Shown here: positions 1 through 8,761 of the stretch, in pieces
How positions within the stretch are numbered: position 1 is the stretch's first letter
Layout: every line of letters begins with the position of its first letter
Assembly: GCA_001544655.2 (NCBI GenBank)
Contig: FCOD02000002.1
Span: forward strand, 124,001 to 188,000
Length of the DNA stretch: 64,000 nt
Reading direction: 5' to 3'
Source: Caballeronia turbans
GTDB lineage: Bacteria; Pseudomonadota; Gammaproteobacteria; Burkholderiales; Burkholderiaceae
The notes under the pieces: generated by a model
The model's database searches: none
The model's input: the letters and a program-made list of their open reading frames with translations, nothing else
What the model was told of the DNA's origin: nothing
Program-made: the position numbers and the translations under genes

Positions 1-1
1 G

Positions 2-589
2 GGCTTCAACGAACTGGATTCGCTGATCGCGCTCGGCATTCTCAATCGCGTGAAAAAGCCGGACTGGACCGTGTCGATTGCGTGTCCATCCGAAGAAGTG
101 CGTTCGATGAACGGCGTCGTGCTGAAGGCGCAAGCCACGCTCGAAGAAGCCGCGAATGCCGACGCCGTGATCGTCGGCAGCGGCAGGCTGACTCGCCAGG
201 TCGTCGCCGATGCGTCGCTGATGGCGCGCATCAAACTCGATCCCGCACGCCAGTTGCTGGCCGCGCAATGCTCGGGCACGCTCATTCTCGCGAAGCTCGG
301 CCTGCTTCAGGACGTTCCCGCCTGCACGGATGTGACGACGAAGCCGTGGGTCGAGGAAGCGGGCGTGCGCACGCTCGATCAACCGTTCGTCGCGAACGGC
401 AACGTCGCCACGGCCGGCGGATGCCTCGCATCGCAATATCTCGCGGCCTGGATGATCGCTCGGCTCGAAGGCATCGAAGCGGCACGCAGCGCGATGCATT
501 ACGTCGCGCCCGTCGGCGAGAAGGAAGCCTACGTCGAGCGCGCGATGAAAAACATCACGCCGTTCATCCGCATTGCCACGCCGGCGTAG
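2..589 (+). CDS. DJ-1/PfpI family protein (5' truncated by window edge)
   Basis: The reading frame is open from base 2 with no start codon in the window, so this is the C-terminal ~195 residues. The GTG at 50 lies inside sequence that reads as conserved domain (GFNELDSLIAL before it), so I do not take it as the start. The nucleophile elbow AAQCSGTLIL has its Cys codon at 269-271, typical of DJ-1/PfpI and isonitrile-hydratase-like class I glutamine-amidotransferase folds. A late segment, ATAGGCLASQYLAAWMI, matches the usual helix after the second conserved strand. Such proteins may be hydratases, deglycase-like or regulatory, and I cannot choose. It lies upstream of the GntR gene on the same strand with ~170 bp between, so it may belong to a different transcript. 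Confidence 0.8.
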   Translation, partial: GFNELDSLIALGILNRVKKPDWTVSIACPSEEVRSMNGVVLKAQATLEEAANADAVIVGSGRLTRQVVADASLMARIKLDPARQLLAAQCSGTLILAKLGLLQDVPACTDVTTKPWVEEAGVRTLDQPFVANGNVATAGGCLASQYLAAWMIARLEGIEAARSAMHYVAPVGEKEAYVERAMKNITPFIRIATPA

Positions 590-711
590 CGCGAAAATTC
601 GTGCACTGCGATGCCCGTCGCGCTGCGCGTGACGGGCTTGTTCGTGCTGCACCTGCGTCATGAAAATCGTGCGTTTAAGGCATTAAGCGCTTCGGGAAAG
701 TCCTTAGAGAA

Positions 712-729
712 ACATCAGACGTCTGATGT
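712..729. promoter_or_regulatory. Perfect 18-bp palindrome, probable GntR operator
   Basis: ACATCAGACGTCTGATGT reads identically on both strands. It lies 32 bp upstream of the preferred GntR start at 762. GntR-family dimers bind short palindromes of this type, often next to their own gene, so autoregulation and control of the downstream mtn/ABC genes is a reasonable inference. No binding evidence exists here. Confidence 0.6.
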
Positions 730-761
730 ATATTTCATGGACTGTCATCCGAGAGACCTTC

Positions 762-1481
762 ATGCGCCTGAGCGTCGAGCGATCGATGAGCGACAAGATC
801 CAGGAGTCGCTCCTCACCATGATCCGCGAGCGCAAGCTCAAGCCCGGCGATCAGATTCCCACTGAGATAGAGCTTTGCGAGCTGCTCGGCGTCGGCCGCT
901 CCAGCCTGCGCGAAGCCGTGGCGCAGATGATCTCGCATGGCTTGTTGTCGCGTCAGCAAGGCAAGGGCACCTTCATCAGACAAATTTCGCTGAAGCTGCA
1001 CGGCGGCCTCGATGATCTGATGTCGGTGACCGACATGATTCGCAGTGTGGGCGCGGTGCCATCGACGAGCCGCATCCAGATGGATACTGTCGCGGCTTCG
1101 GAGAGTCTCGCGGAAAAGCTCGCCATCAAGTACGGCGACCCGTGCGTGAGAATCGAGCGCGTGCGGCGCGCGGATGACGCGATCGCCGCGTATTGCATCG
1201 ACACGATTCCGAAGCACGTGTTCGATGCCGCCGAGGGTGAGCTGGGCGAATCGCTCTTCGGTATGTTCGCGCGCACGGGGCGGCGGCTGTCGCATACGCA
1301 TACGTCGATACAGCCGACCATTCTCACGCCGCGCGATCTGCCGGAACTGGGCGATGGCTTCGGCCTTTTTCTGCTGCTGGACGAAGTGGATTTCGATCAG
1401 AGCGGCGAGCCGCTTTGCTATAGCAACGACTACTACAACACGAGCATCTTCAAGTTCGATCTGGTGCGCAAGCGTCGCTGA
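762..1481 (+). CDS. GntR-family transcriptional regulator with UTRA effector domain
   Basis: A 239-residue regulator. The N-terminal ~75 residues form the winged helix: KLKPGDQIPTEIELCELLGV, then SSLREAVAQM and the wing LLSRQQGKGTFI. The rest reads as a UTRA ligand-binding domain of the HutC type (ESLAEKLAIKYGDPCVRIER, later DLPELGDGFGLFLLLDEVDF). I chose ATG 762, which has GAGAG a few bases upstream. An in-frame ATG at 726 would put the start inside the palindromic operator. The gene sits immediately upstream of mtnK, so its effector is probably the imported pentose, its phosphate or a related metabolite. That is inferred from context only. Confidence 0.85.
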   Translation: MRLSVERSMSDKIQESLLTMIRERKLKPGDQIPTEIELCELLGVGRSSLREAVAQMISHGLLSRQQGKGTFIRQISLKLHGGLDDLMSVTDMIRSVGAVPSTSRIQMDTVAASESLAEKLAIKYGDPCVRIERVRRADDAIAAYCIDTIPKHVFDAAEGELGESLFGMFARTGRRLSHTHTSIQPTILTPRDLPELGDGFGLFLLLDEVDFDQSGEPLCYSNDYYNTSIFKFDLVRKRR

Positions 1482-1521
1482 GCAAGATGCACGCGCCCGG
1501 GCAACATCGGAGGAGACACCG

Positions 1522-2787
1522 ATGGAGTTTGAAGCTTTCACCGCGCAGGAACTCGCCGCCTATCTCGGCGGCGTGCCCGACGTGCGCGCGCTGCTGGGCG
1601 ACCCCGACGATCTCGAAGTCGTCGAAGTAGGGGACGGCAATCTGAACTACGTGTACTTCGTGACGAACGCGAAAGCGCCGGGGCGCAGCGTCGTCGTCAA
1701 GCAGGCGCCGCCGTTTTTGCGGCTCGTCGGCAAGACGTGGCCGCTTTCGTGTCAGCGCATGGAGCACGAAGTCGCTGCGTTGCGGCGCTTCGGCGCGCTA
1801 TGTCCGCGTCATGTGCCGAAGGTGTATCACGCGGACAGCAAGCGCTTTCTCGTGGTCATGCAACACCTCGCCTCGCATCGCATCCTGCGGCAAGGGCTGA
1901 TGGATGGCGCGATGTATCCGCGTCTCGCGGATCATCTCTCGACCTATCTCGCGCACACGCTCTTCTACGGCTCCGATCTCTTTCTCGCGCCCGACATCAA
2001 GAAGCAGGCCGCGAGCGCCGCGGTCAATGCGGAGTTGTGCAAGATCACCGAAGATCTCGTGTTCACGTTTCCGTTCGAAGATCATCCGTCGAACGTCTAT
2101 AGTCCCGCGCTGCCCAAAGCTGCGATCGAAAGGCTGAGAACGCATGCGCCATTGCGCATCGCGGCGGCCGACATGAAGTGGGCGTTCATGAATCACGCCG
2201 AGACCTTGCTGCACGGCGACCTGCATACCGGTTCGATCATGGTCAACGAAGAAGACACCTTCGTGATCGATCCCGAGTTCGCGTTCTATGGACCGATGGG
2301 CTTCGATGTCGGCGCGGTGATCGCGAATCTGTTGCTCGCGTATTTCTCGCGCGACTGGCATGGGCGCATCGACGGGCGCGATCCCGTCGCGTATCAGGAG
2401 TGGCTGCTCGAACAGATGATGCGCATCTGGAGCGGTTTCAGCGCGCAATTCGTCGAACTGTGGCGCGATCACGAAAGCCGCAGCAAGCGGCGTTTCATCG
2501 GCGGGGACGCGGAGAGCCGCGCGCTCACGGCGTACCGCACGCACTTCATGCGGCGGCTGCTGGCCGATACGCTCGGCTTCGCGGGCTGCAAGATGATTCG
2601 CCGCATCGTCGGCATGGCGAAGGTCGCGGAAGTCACGCGCATTCCGGATGCGCAAGCGCGGGCGAATATCGAAGTGCGCTGCCTGCGTTGCGCGGAAGCG
2701 TTACTCGTCGAGCGCGCCACGCTCGGCGATATCGAACAAGTGGCGGCGCTCGCGCGCGACATTCAGCGCGATACCGCGACGATGTGA
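1522..2787 (+). CDS. mtnK: S-methyl-5-thioribose kinase
   Basis: A 421-residue APH-fold kinase of the MtnK family. It phosphorylates 5-methylthioribose (and plausibly 5-deoxyribose) at C1 with ATP. Visible motifs are the Gly-rich start VGDGNLNYVYFV, the catalytic-loop LLHGDLHTGSIMV (HGDxHxxS), and the Mg-binding VIDPEFAFYGPMGFDVG. These are characteristic of MtnK rather than of antibiotic kinases. ATG 1522 is preceded by a strong GGAGGAG at 1509-1515. The gene is first of a same-strand set with mtnA and the aldolase, 11 bp before mtnA. No mtnB, mtnC or mtnD is nearby, which points away from methionine salvage and toward the DHAP shunt. Confidence 0.9.
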   Translation: MEFEAFTAQELAAYLGGVPDVRALLGDPDDLEVVEVGDGNLNYVYFVTNAKAPGRSVVVKQAPPFLRLVGKTWPLSCQRMEHEVAALRRFGALCPRHVPKVYHADSKRFLVVMQHLASHRILRQGLMDGAMYPRLADHLSTYLAHTLFYGSDLFLAPDIKKQAASAAVNAELCKITEDLVFTFPFEDHPSNVYSPALPKAAIERLRTHAPLRIAAADMKWAFMNHAETLLHGDLHTGSIMVNEEDTFVIDPEFAFYGPMGFDVGAVIANLLLAYFSRDWHGRIDGRDPVAYQEWLLEQMMRIWSGFSAQFVELWRDHESRSKRRFIGGDAESRALTAYRTHFMRRLLADTLGFAGCKMIRRIVGMAKVAEVTRIPDAQARANIEVRCLRCAEALLVERATLGDIEQVAALARDIQRDTATM

Positions 2788-2798
2788 CAGGAGATCTC

Positions 2799-3878
2799 AT
2801 GGCTTCGCAGCCCTTGTTCACCACGCTTCCACCCACGATCGAATGGCGCGACGGCGATCTGCTGCTGCTCGATCAGACGCGTTTGCCGCATGAGATCGTG
2901 GTGGAGAACATCGCCGATGTGAAAGCGGTGTGGCGCGCCATTCGCGAGTTGCGTGTGCGCGGCGCGCCGGCGATCGGCGTTGCGGCCGCTTATGGGCTTT
3001 GCATCGCGATGCGCGGATCGACCGCGCTGCCCGTCGCGCAGTTCAGAACGGAGCTGGAACGTCATGCGAACTGGCTCGAAACGGCGCGGCCCACGGCGGT
3101 CAATCTGAGCTGGGCCGTGCGGCGCATGCTGCGTCATGCACGCGATGTCGATGCGAGCGATGCCGCGACGCTCTACGAAGCGCTCGTCGCGGAAGCCAAG
3201 CGCATACACGAAGAAGATCAGGCGTTGTGCGAAGGCATCGGCGAGCATGGCATGCCGCTTATCCGCGAAGGATGCGGCGTGCTCACACACTGCAATGCGG
3301 GCGCGCTCGCGACGAGCGGCATCGGCACCGCCACCGCGCCGATCTACGCGGCGCATCGCGCGGGCATCGCGTTCAAGGTCTATGCCGATGAAACGCGTCC
3401 GCTTCTGCAGGGCGCGCGTCTCACGGCGTTCGAATTGCAGCAGGCGGGCGTCGATGTCACGCTCATCATGGACAGCGCCGCCGCGTCGGTCATGTCGCAA
3501 GGACTCGTCGATGTCGTCATCGTCGGGACGGACCGTGTCGCCGCGAACGGCGACTTCGCCAACAAGATCGGCACATTGGGGCTCGCCATCGCCGCGCAGT
3601 ATTACGGCATTCCGTTCTATGTCGCCTGTCCTTCATCGACGCTCGATCTGCGCACGCCGAGCGGATCAGGCATCGAAATCGAGGAGCGCGATGCCGAGGA
3701 GGTCACGCACCTCGCCGGACGACGCATCGCGCCCGATGCGATGAAAGCGCGCAACCCCGCGTTCGATGTCACACCGCATGCGCTCGTCAGCGGCTTCGTC
3801 ACGGAGCGCGGCATCGTGCATGCGCCGTTCGAGCGCTCGCTGAAAACGCTGTTCGCCGCAGAGGGGAACGCCGCATGA
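2799..3878 (+). CDS. mtnA: Methylthioribose-1-phosphate isomerase
   Basis: A 359-residue member of the MtnA/eIF2B-alpha family. It converts 5-methylthioribose-1-phosphate (or 5-deoxyribose-1-phosphate) to the corresponding ribulose-1-phosphate. The signature RVRGAPAIGVAAAYG lies at about residues 50-64. The expected catalytic Cys is C165 in THCNAGALATSGIGTA and the catalytic Asp is D245 in VGTDRVAANGDFANKIGT. ATG 2799 follows an AGGAGAT ribosome-binding site. The 3' end overlaps the aldolase start by 4 bp (ATGA), indicating translational coupling. Confidence 0.93.
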   Translation: MASQPLFTTLPPTIEWRDGDLLLLDQTRLPHEIVVENIADVKAVWRAIRELRVRGAPAIGVAAAYGLCIAMRGSTALPVAQFRTELERHANWLETARPTAVNLSWAVRRMLRHARDVDASDAATLYEALVAEAKRIHEEDQALCEGIGEHGMPLIREGCGVLTHCNAGALATSGIGTATAPIYAAHRAGIAFKVYADETRPLLQGARLTAFELQQAGVDVTLIMDSAAASVMSQGLVDVVIVGTDRVAANGDFANKIGTLGLAIAAQYYGIPFYVACPSSTLDLRTPSGSGIEIEERDAEEVTHLAGRRIAPDAMKARNPAFDVTPHALVSGFVTERGIVHAPFERSLKTLFAAEGNAA

Positions 3879-4546
3879 GCGCGGCCGATGAAAGCGCGCT
3901 GCGCCGCGCGATCGTCGGGACGGCGCTCGAGATGGAGCGGCTCGGCATCAATCAGGGCACGTCCGGCAATGTGAGCGCGCGATATCGCGCGGGCTTGCTG
4001 ATCACGCCGAGCGGCGTGAGCGCGCGCGAACTCGACGAGAAGGACATCGTGTGGCTGCCGCTCGATATCGCCGACGATGCCGAGCTTCTGCGCATTGAAC
4101 GGCCCTCGTCGGAATGGCGCATTCATCGCGACATCCTGCGTGCGCGTGACGATATCGACGCAGTCGTGCATACGCATTCGATCGCGGCCACCGCGCTCGC
4201 CATTCATGGGCGCGATATTCCCGCGCTGCATTACATGGTCGCGGCAGCGGGCGGCAAATCGATACGCTGCGCGCCTTACGCCGTCTTCGGCAGCCAGCAG
4301 TTGTCCGACCATGTGCTCGCCGCGCTCGCCGATCGCCGCGCGTGCCTGCTCGCGCATCATGGCGTGATCGCGCTCGGTGCGGACCTCGCGCGCGCCGTGT
4401 GGCTCGCGCATGAAGTGGAGGTGCTGTCGAAGCAATATCTGCTGGCGTTGCAGATCGGCCCGCCGCCCCTGCTTTCCGACGAACAGATGGATGAAGTGCT
4501 GGAGAAGTTCAAGACTTACGGCAGGCGCAACACGGAGGATCGCTGA
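3875..4546 (+). CDS. Class II aldolase, probable (methylthio/deoxy)ribulose-1-phosphate aldolase
   Basis: A 223-residue aldolase of the class II aldolase/adducin (L-fuculose-1-phosphate aldolase-like) family. Zinc ligands can be placed by the fuculose aldolase pattern: H99 and H101 in VVHTHS, and H162 in LLAHHGVIAL. E80 in SSEWRIHRDIL is in the position of the catalytic acid/base. Together with MtnK and MtnA it fits the DHAP-shunt aldolase (Ald2 type), cleaving the ribulose-1-phosphate to DHAP plus 2-methylthioacetaldehyde or acetaldehyde. The alternative is MtnB-type dehydratase, which shares the fold. The absence of mtnC/mtnD and the adjacent sugar importer favour aldolase. It overlaps mtnA by 4 bp. 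Confidence 0.82.
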   Translation: MSAADESALRRAIVGTALEMERLGINQGTSGNVSARYRAGLLITPSGVSARELDEKDIVWLPLDIADDAELLRIERPSSEWRIHRDILRARDDIDAVVHTHSIAATALAIHGRDIPALHYMVAAAGGKSIRCAPYAVFGSQQLSDHVLAALADRRACLLAHHGVIALGADLARAVWLAHEVEVLSKQYLLALQIGPPPLLSDEQMDEVLEKFKTYGRRNTEDR

Positions 4547-4617
4547 AACGCGTGACGGGAAGCGAAGCCTCATCGCAACGAAACTCGCATTGAACAACTC
4601 GTACAACGGAGACAGCC

Positions 4618-5733
4618 ATGGCATGGAGTTCGGCAAGATTCGACAGTTGGGGAACGTTCGGAAAGTCCGGCGGCGCCGTATTGTTGTGCGCGGCGGCCGC
4701 GTTGAGCGGATGCTCGAAGAGCGACAACACGTCATCGACGAGCAGCACGAGTTCGGCGGCGAGCGCGAGCGCGCCCGCCAGCGCCCCGGCGAGCGCGCCG
4801 GCCGCAACCGCCGCCGGCGGCAAGCCCAAGATCGGCTTCTCGATCGCGACATTGAACAACGCGTTCTTCGTCGGACTGAAGGCGGGCGTCGAGCGCGGCG
4901 CGAAGGATCAGGGCTTCGATCTCGTGCAGACCAATGCGAACGGCGACGCGCAACAGCAGGTCAACGATGCGATCAATCTGCTGAGCCAGGGCGTGACCGC
5001 GCTCGTGCTCAACCCGATCGATTCGAAGGCGATCATTCCCGCGGTCGAAAAAGCCAACTCGATGAACATCCCGGTCTTCACGCTGGATCGCGGCTCGGAT
5101 GGCGGCAAGGTCACGTCGTTCGTTGCGTCGGATAACGTCGCGCTCGGGCAGACGGGGGCGAAGTGGATCGCCGAGCAGTTGAAGAAGCGCTACGGCGAAG
5201 AGAAGGGCAACGTCGTCGATCTGATCGGTCTCGTCGGCACCACCGCCGCAACGGATCGCGAGAAGGGCTTCAGCGAGGAGATCGCGAAGTACCCGAACAT
5301 CAAGGTGGTTGCGCGTCAGGAAGGTGCCTTCGATCAGGAGAAGTCGCTCAACGCGATGACCAGCATCCTCCAGAAATACCCGCAGATCGATGCAGTCTTC
5401 GGCGCGAACGACGACAACACCGTGGGCGCGGAGAAGGCCATCGACAACGCGGGCCGCTACAAGCCGCTCGGCGACAAGGCGCATATTCTCGTGATCGGCG
5501 CCGACGGCACCGCGCAGGCGCTCTCCGCGATCCGCGCGGGCAAGCAGGACGCGACGATCTCGCAGAACCCGATCCAGATGGCGGCGAAGTCGCTGCAGTT
5601 CATCGCCGACTACAACGCGAAGAAGGACGTGCCCGCGAACTATGCGTGGCCGACGATGCTCATCGACAAGTCGAACATCGACTCGGATGAAGTAAAGAAG
5701 TACGGCCTCTGGTCCGAGGAAGTGAAGCAGTAA
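4618..5733 (+). CDS. Sugar ABC transporter substrate-binding lipoprotein (RbsB-like)
   Basis: A 371-residue periplasmic binding protein of the ribose/galactose type I fold. The N-terminus has a hydrophobic stretch and a lipobox ending LSGCSK, so it is probably a lipoprotein. A Ser/Ala/Pro-rich linker of about 40 residues precedes the domain, which starts KPKIGFSIATLNNAFFVGLK. Later motifs are LNPIDSKAIIPAVEKA, VFTLDRGSDGG, DAVFGANDDNTVGAEKA and VIGADGTAQALSAI, typical of pentose-binding proteins. ATG 4618 has ACGGAGAC upstream. It follows the aldolase by 71 bp, so it likely delivers the pentose handled by MtnK. The exact ligand is not shown by sequence. Confidence 0.9.
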   Translation: MAWSSARFDSWGTFGKSGGAVLLCAAAALSGCSKSDNTSSTSSTSSAASASAPASAPASAPAATAAGGKPKIGFSIATLNNAFFVGLKAGVERGAKDQGFDLVQTNANGDAQQQVNDAINLLSQGVTALVLNPIDSKAIIPAVEKANSMNIPVFTLDRGSDGGKVTSFVASDNVALGQTGAKWIAEQLKKRYGEEKGNVVDLIGLVGTTAATDREKGFSEEIAKYPNIKVVARQEGAFDQEKSLNAMTSILQKYPQIDAVFGANDDNTVGAEKAIDNAGRYKPLGDKAHILVIGADGTAQALSAIRAGKQDATISQNPIQMAAKSLQFIADYNAKKDVPANYAWPTMLIDKSNIDSDEVKKYGLWSEEVKQ

Positions 5734-5790
5734 GGGCAACCGGGGGCCGCGTGTTTCAGCGACGCGCGGCCCGCACACGGAACGCACGAC

Positions 5791-7326
5791 ATGAGAGTCG
5801 AAACCCGGGCGCGAGCGAGCGCCGCTTCGAATGCAGCGATGCCCTTGTTGCGCATGCAGGGCATCGTCAAGAGCTTTCCCGGCGTGAAAGCGCTGCGCGG
5901 CGTGAGCCTCGATCTGCACGCGGGACATGTGCTCGCGATCGTCGGCGAGAACGGCGCGGGCAAGTCGTCGCTCGTGAAAGTGCTGTCGGGCGCGTATGAA
6001 CCCGACGAAGGCACGATCGACATCGACGGCATGCCGCTCGCGCGCGGCACCCATGCGGCGATCGATGCGGGCGTGGCCGTCATCTATCAGGAGCTTTCGC
6101 TCATCAACGACATGACGGTCGCGGAGAATCTCTTTCTCGGCCGCATGCCTTCGCGCAACGGCTTCGTGAGGATGCGCGAGGCCAACACGATGGCGCGCGA
6201 GGCGTTGGCGCGCGTCGGCCTGGACAACGTGCCGCCGTGGATGCGGCTCGGCGATCTGCCCTTGAACAAGCGGCAACTCGTCGAGGTCGCGAAGGCGATC
6301 GCGCGCGATGCGCGCATCCTCGTAATGGACGAACCGACCGCCGCGCTGCAAAGCCATGACATCGCCAACCTGTATGCGGTGGTGCGGCGGCTGCGCGCGG
6401 AAGGCATGGGCATCATCTTCATCTCGCATCATCTCGAGGAAGTGTTCGAGCTTGCGGATTCCGCCGTCGTGATGCGCGATGGCGCAACGGTCGGCGCGCG
6501 TCCGATGTCCGAATGGACCGAAGCGGATCTCGTACAGGCGATGGTCGCGCGCAATCTCGAATCGTTCTATCCGTGGGAACCGCGCGAATATGGTCCTGTC
6601 GTGCTCGAAGTGCGCCATCTCGCGAGCGCGCCGCTTCTGCGCAATGCGAGCTTTTCCGTGCGCGCGGGTGAGATCGTCGGCATTGCGGGCATCGCGGGCG
6701 CGGGACGCACGGAATTGCTGAAGACGATCTTCGGCGCGTTGCCTGTGACGAATGGCGAGATTCTCGTGAAGGGCAGGAAGATCACCAATCATTCGCCGAC
6801 GCAAGGCGTGCGTCACGGGCTCGTCTATACGTCGGAGGATCGCAAGCTCGAAGGGCTCGTGCTGGAAGCGAACATCGAAGAAAACGTCGCGTTGTCGAGC
6901 CTGAAGGCGCTCGCGAGCGGCGGCTTCGTGAGCCGCGCGAAGAAGCGCAAGCTCGCGCAGGATGCGAGCGCGCGCTTCGGCGTGCGTGCGTCGTCGGTGC
7001 TGCAGATCACGGGGACGCTGTCGGGCGGCAATCAGCAGAAGGTGATTCTCGGCCGCGCGACGGCGACGAGTCCCGTCGTCATCATGCTCGATGAACCGAC
7101 GCGCGGCATCGACGTGGGCGCGAAGTCCGAAATCTACGCGCACATGGTGACGATGGCGCGCGCGGGCGCGGCCGTCGTCATGGTGAGTTCGGAGCTGCCG
7201 GAGTTGCTCGGCATGTCGGATCGCGTGCTGGTGATGTATCGCGGCAGCATCGTGACCGAGATCGCGCGCGACAAGGCGGATTCGGAAACGGTCATTCAGT
7301 GGGCAACGACAGGAGCAGGCGCATGA
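5791..7326 (+). CDS. Sugar ABC transporter ATP-binding protein, two-domain RbsA/MglA type
   Basis: A 511-residue protein with two fused nucleotide-binding domains. Domain 1 has Walker A GENGAGKSS at residues 52-60, the divergent signature LPLNKRQLVEVAKAIA, and Walker B ILVMDEPTAAL. Domain 2 has the degenerate P-loop GAGRTELLKTI that is usual in this family, the signature LSGGNQQKVILGR and VIMLDEPTRGIDVG. It powers the importer formed with the flanking binding protein and permease. The stop overlaps the permease ATG (ATGA at 7323-7326). The first ~18 residues before MPLLRMQGIVK are not conserved, so a later start is possible. Confidence 0.93.
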   Translation: MRVETRARASAASNAAMPLLRMQGIVKSFPGVKALRGVSLDLHAGHVLAIVGENGAGKSSLVKVLSGAYEPDEGTIDIDGMPLARGTHAAIDAGVAVIYQELSLINDMTVAENLFLGRMPSRNGFVRMREANTMAREALARVGLDNVPPWMRLGDLPLNKRQLVEVAKAIARDARILVMDEPTAALQSHDIANLYAVVRRLRAEGMGIIFISHHLEEVFELADSAVVMRDGATVGARPMSEWTEADLVQAMVARNLESFYPWEPREYGPVVLEVRHLASAPLLRNASFSVRAGEIVGIAGIAGAGRTELLKTIFGALPVTNGEILVKGRKITNHSPTQGVRHGLVYTSEDRKLEGLVLEANIEENVALSSLKALASGGFVSRAKKRKLAQDASARFGVRASSVLQITGTLSGGNQQKVILGRATATSPVVIMLDEPTRGIDVGAKSEIYAHMVTMARAGAAVVMVSSELPELLGMSDRVLVMYRGSIVTEIARDKADSETVIQWATTGAGA

Positions 7327-8324
7327 CCTCCACGGCAGCCGAACGTTCGGACACGGAGGCGCTGTCGCGCCGCGTGATCCGTCAATTGAGGAGCGGCATC
7401 GGGCCTTTGTTCGCGGCGCTCGTCATCATCTGTATTGCGTTGTCGATCGCATCGCCGGAGTTTCTCACCACGAGCACGCTCACGAACATCATGGTGCAGG
7501 TGTCGGTGGTGGGCATCGCGGCGGTGGGCGGCACGTTCGTCATCATCACGTCGGGCATCGACTTGTCGGTCGGCTCGCTCGTCGCGTTGAGCGGCATGGT
7601 GGCGGCAACCGTGATGGCGGGGTCGAGCCCGGGCGCGGTCGGCCTGGGCGTTGCGGGGCTGTGCGTCGCGCTTGCGGTGGGCGCGTTCGCGGGCGCGCTG
7701 AACGGGCTCGCGATTTCGTGGCTCAGGCTCGTGCCTTTCATCGTCACCCTGGCGGCGATGGCGATGGCGCGCGGCCTCACGCTCGCCATTTCCGATGGCC
7801 GCACGAAGTTCGATTTTCCCAACGCGTTCACGATGTTCGGTGCGAAGACGGTCGCGGGCTTGCCGATGCCGATGATCGTGATGCTGGTCGTGTTCGTCGC
7901 CGGGCATGTGTTGTTGCGCAAGACGACGTTCGGGCATCAGGTGTTTGCCGTCGGCGGCAATCAGGAAGCGGCGCGGCTTGCTGGGATTCCTGTGAGGCGT
8001 GTCGTGTTTTTTACTTACATGCTTGCGGGCGTGACCGCGGCGATTGCCGGGATCGTGCTTGCCGGGCGGCTGAATTCTGCTTTGCCTTCGGCGGCTAATG
8101 GGCTCGAGTTGCAGGTCATCGCGGCGATTGTGATTGGGGGGACCTCGCTTGCGGGCGGGCGCGGTTCTATCGTCGGGACGTTCATTGGGGTGGTGCTGAT
8201 CGGCGTCATCAACGTGGGCCTCTCGTTGCTCGGCGTGAATCCGTTCTGGACTCAGTTCATTCAAGGCGGCGTTATTTTTGCTGCTGTGTTGCTTGATGCG
8301 CTTAGTCAGCGGAGGAAGGTTTGA
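7323..8324 (+). CDS. Sugar ABC transporter permease (RbsC-like)
   Basis: A 333-residue integral membrane protein of the BPD_transp_2 (RbsC) family. About eight to ten hydrophobic segments alternate through the sequence, with the family signature GIDLSVGSLVALSGM near residue 80. The coupling-loop region reads AVGGNQEAARLAGIPVRRV, followed by GGTSLAGGRGSIVGT. I chose ATG 7323, which overlaps the ATPase stop, over an in-frame GTG at 7299 inside the ATPase gene. Codon choice in the last ~350 bp is less GC-biased at third positions than upstream, but the frame is intact. It is the last gene of the mtn/ABC set. Confidence 0.92.
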   Translation: MTSTAAERSDTEALSRRVIRQLRSGIGPLFAALVIICIALSIASPEFLTTSTLTNIMVQVSVVGIAAVGGTFVIITSGIDLSVGSLVALSGMVAATVMAGSSPGAVGLGVAGLCVALAVGAFAGALNGLAISWLRLVPFIVTLAAMAMARGLTLAISDGRTKFDFPNAFTMFGAKTVAGLPMPMIVMLVVFVAGHVLLRKTTFGHQVFAVGGNQEAARLAGIPVRRVVFFTYMLAGVTAAIAGIVLAGRLNSALPSAANGLELQVIAAIVIGGTSLAGGRGSIVGTFIGVVLIGVINVGLSLLGVNPFWTQFIQGGVIFAAVLLDALSQRRKV

Positions 8325-8348
8325 TGTTTTTTTTTGCTTCGCTGGATC

Positions 8349-8550
8349 CCGTTTTCTTGTTGGTTTATTAGCGTTGCCCCTATGCGGGGCGGCAGTCACT
8401 TTCTTTGCTGCTGCAAAGAAAGTAACCAAAGAAAGCAGCTCCACACGCCCGCGGTCACACGCAGTTTGGCCATGCTTGCCAGCCCATCGTGGGCTGCCTA
8501 AGTGTCGCCCTCAAAGGACTAACCGGGCTTGGATCGCGCACGGTCTGTCA
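8349..8550 (+). repeat. Left arm of ~200-bp inverted repeat
   Basis: This arm matches the reverse complement of 8762-8964 over almost its whole length. The most conserved ~110 bp centre on a hairpin at 8399-8422 (CTTTCTTTGC, TGCT loop, GCAAAGAAAG), followed by AGTAACCAAAGAAAGCAGCT. Spurious short frames through it read AAVTFFAAAKKVTKES on the forward strand. I recall such strings as recurring predicted 'proteins' in Burkholderia genomes, which suggests a dispersed intergenic element. No transposase is nearby. Confidence 0.8.
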
Positions 8551-8761
8551 CCTCGCGTCGCATGGCGGAGCGGTTCAGCACCAAATGGCTCCAGCCCGCT
8601 TCGCGGCCGTTGGGTCAATCGGGTCCGCCCGAACTTTCTTTACTAACGCCTCCATCTCACTGCAAGTGCCGACCGATGTTGTCCCTTGCAGACCCAGCGG
8701 CAGCGCGTAGCGCTGTGCCGAAGCTATTTCGTGCTGAACCTGTGTCCTTAGAGCACTAGCT

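Noticed and set aside
3875-4546. MtnB (methylthioribulose-1-phosphate dehydratase) and the full methionine salvage pathway
   Set aside because: Same fold, but no mtnC or mtnD gene is present and the context includes an importer; aldolase preferred, though not proven.
4732-7143. An 803-codon open frame on the - strand across the binding-protein and ATPase genes
   Set aside because: Arg/His/Ala-rich translation with no family features, exactly antisense to clear sugar ABC genes; it results from high GC.
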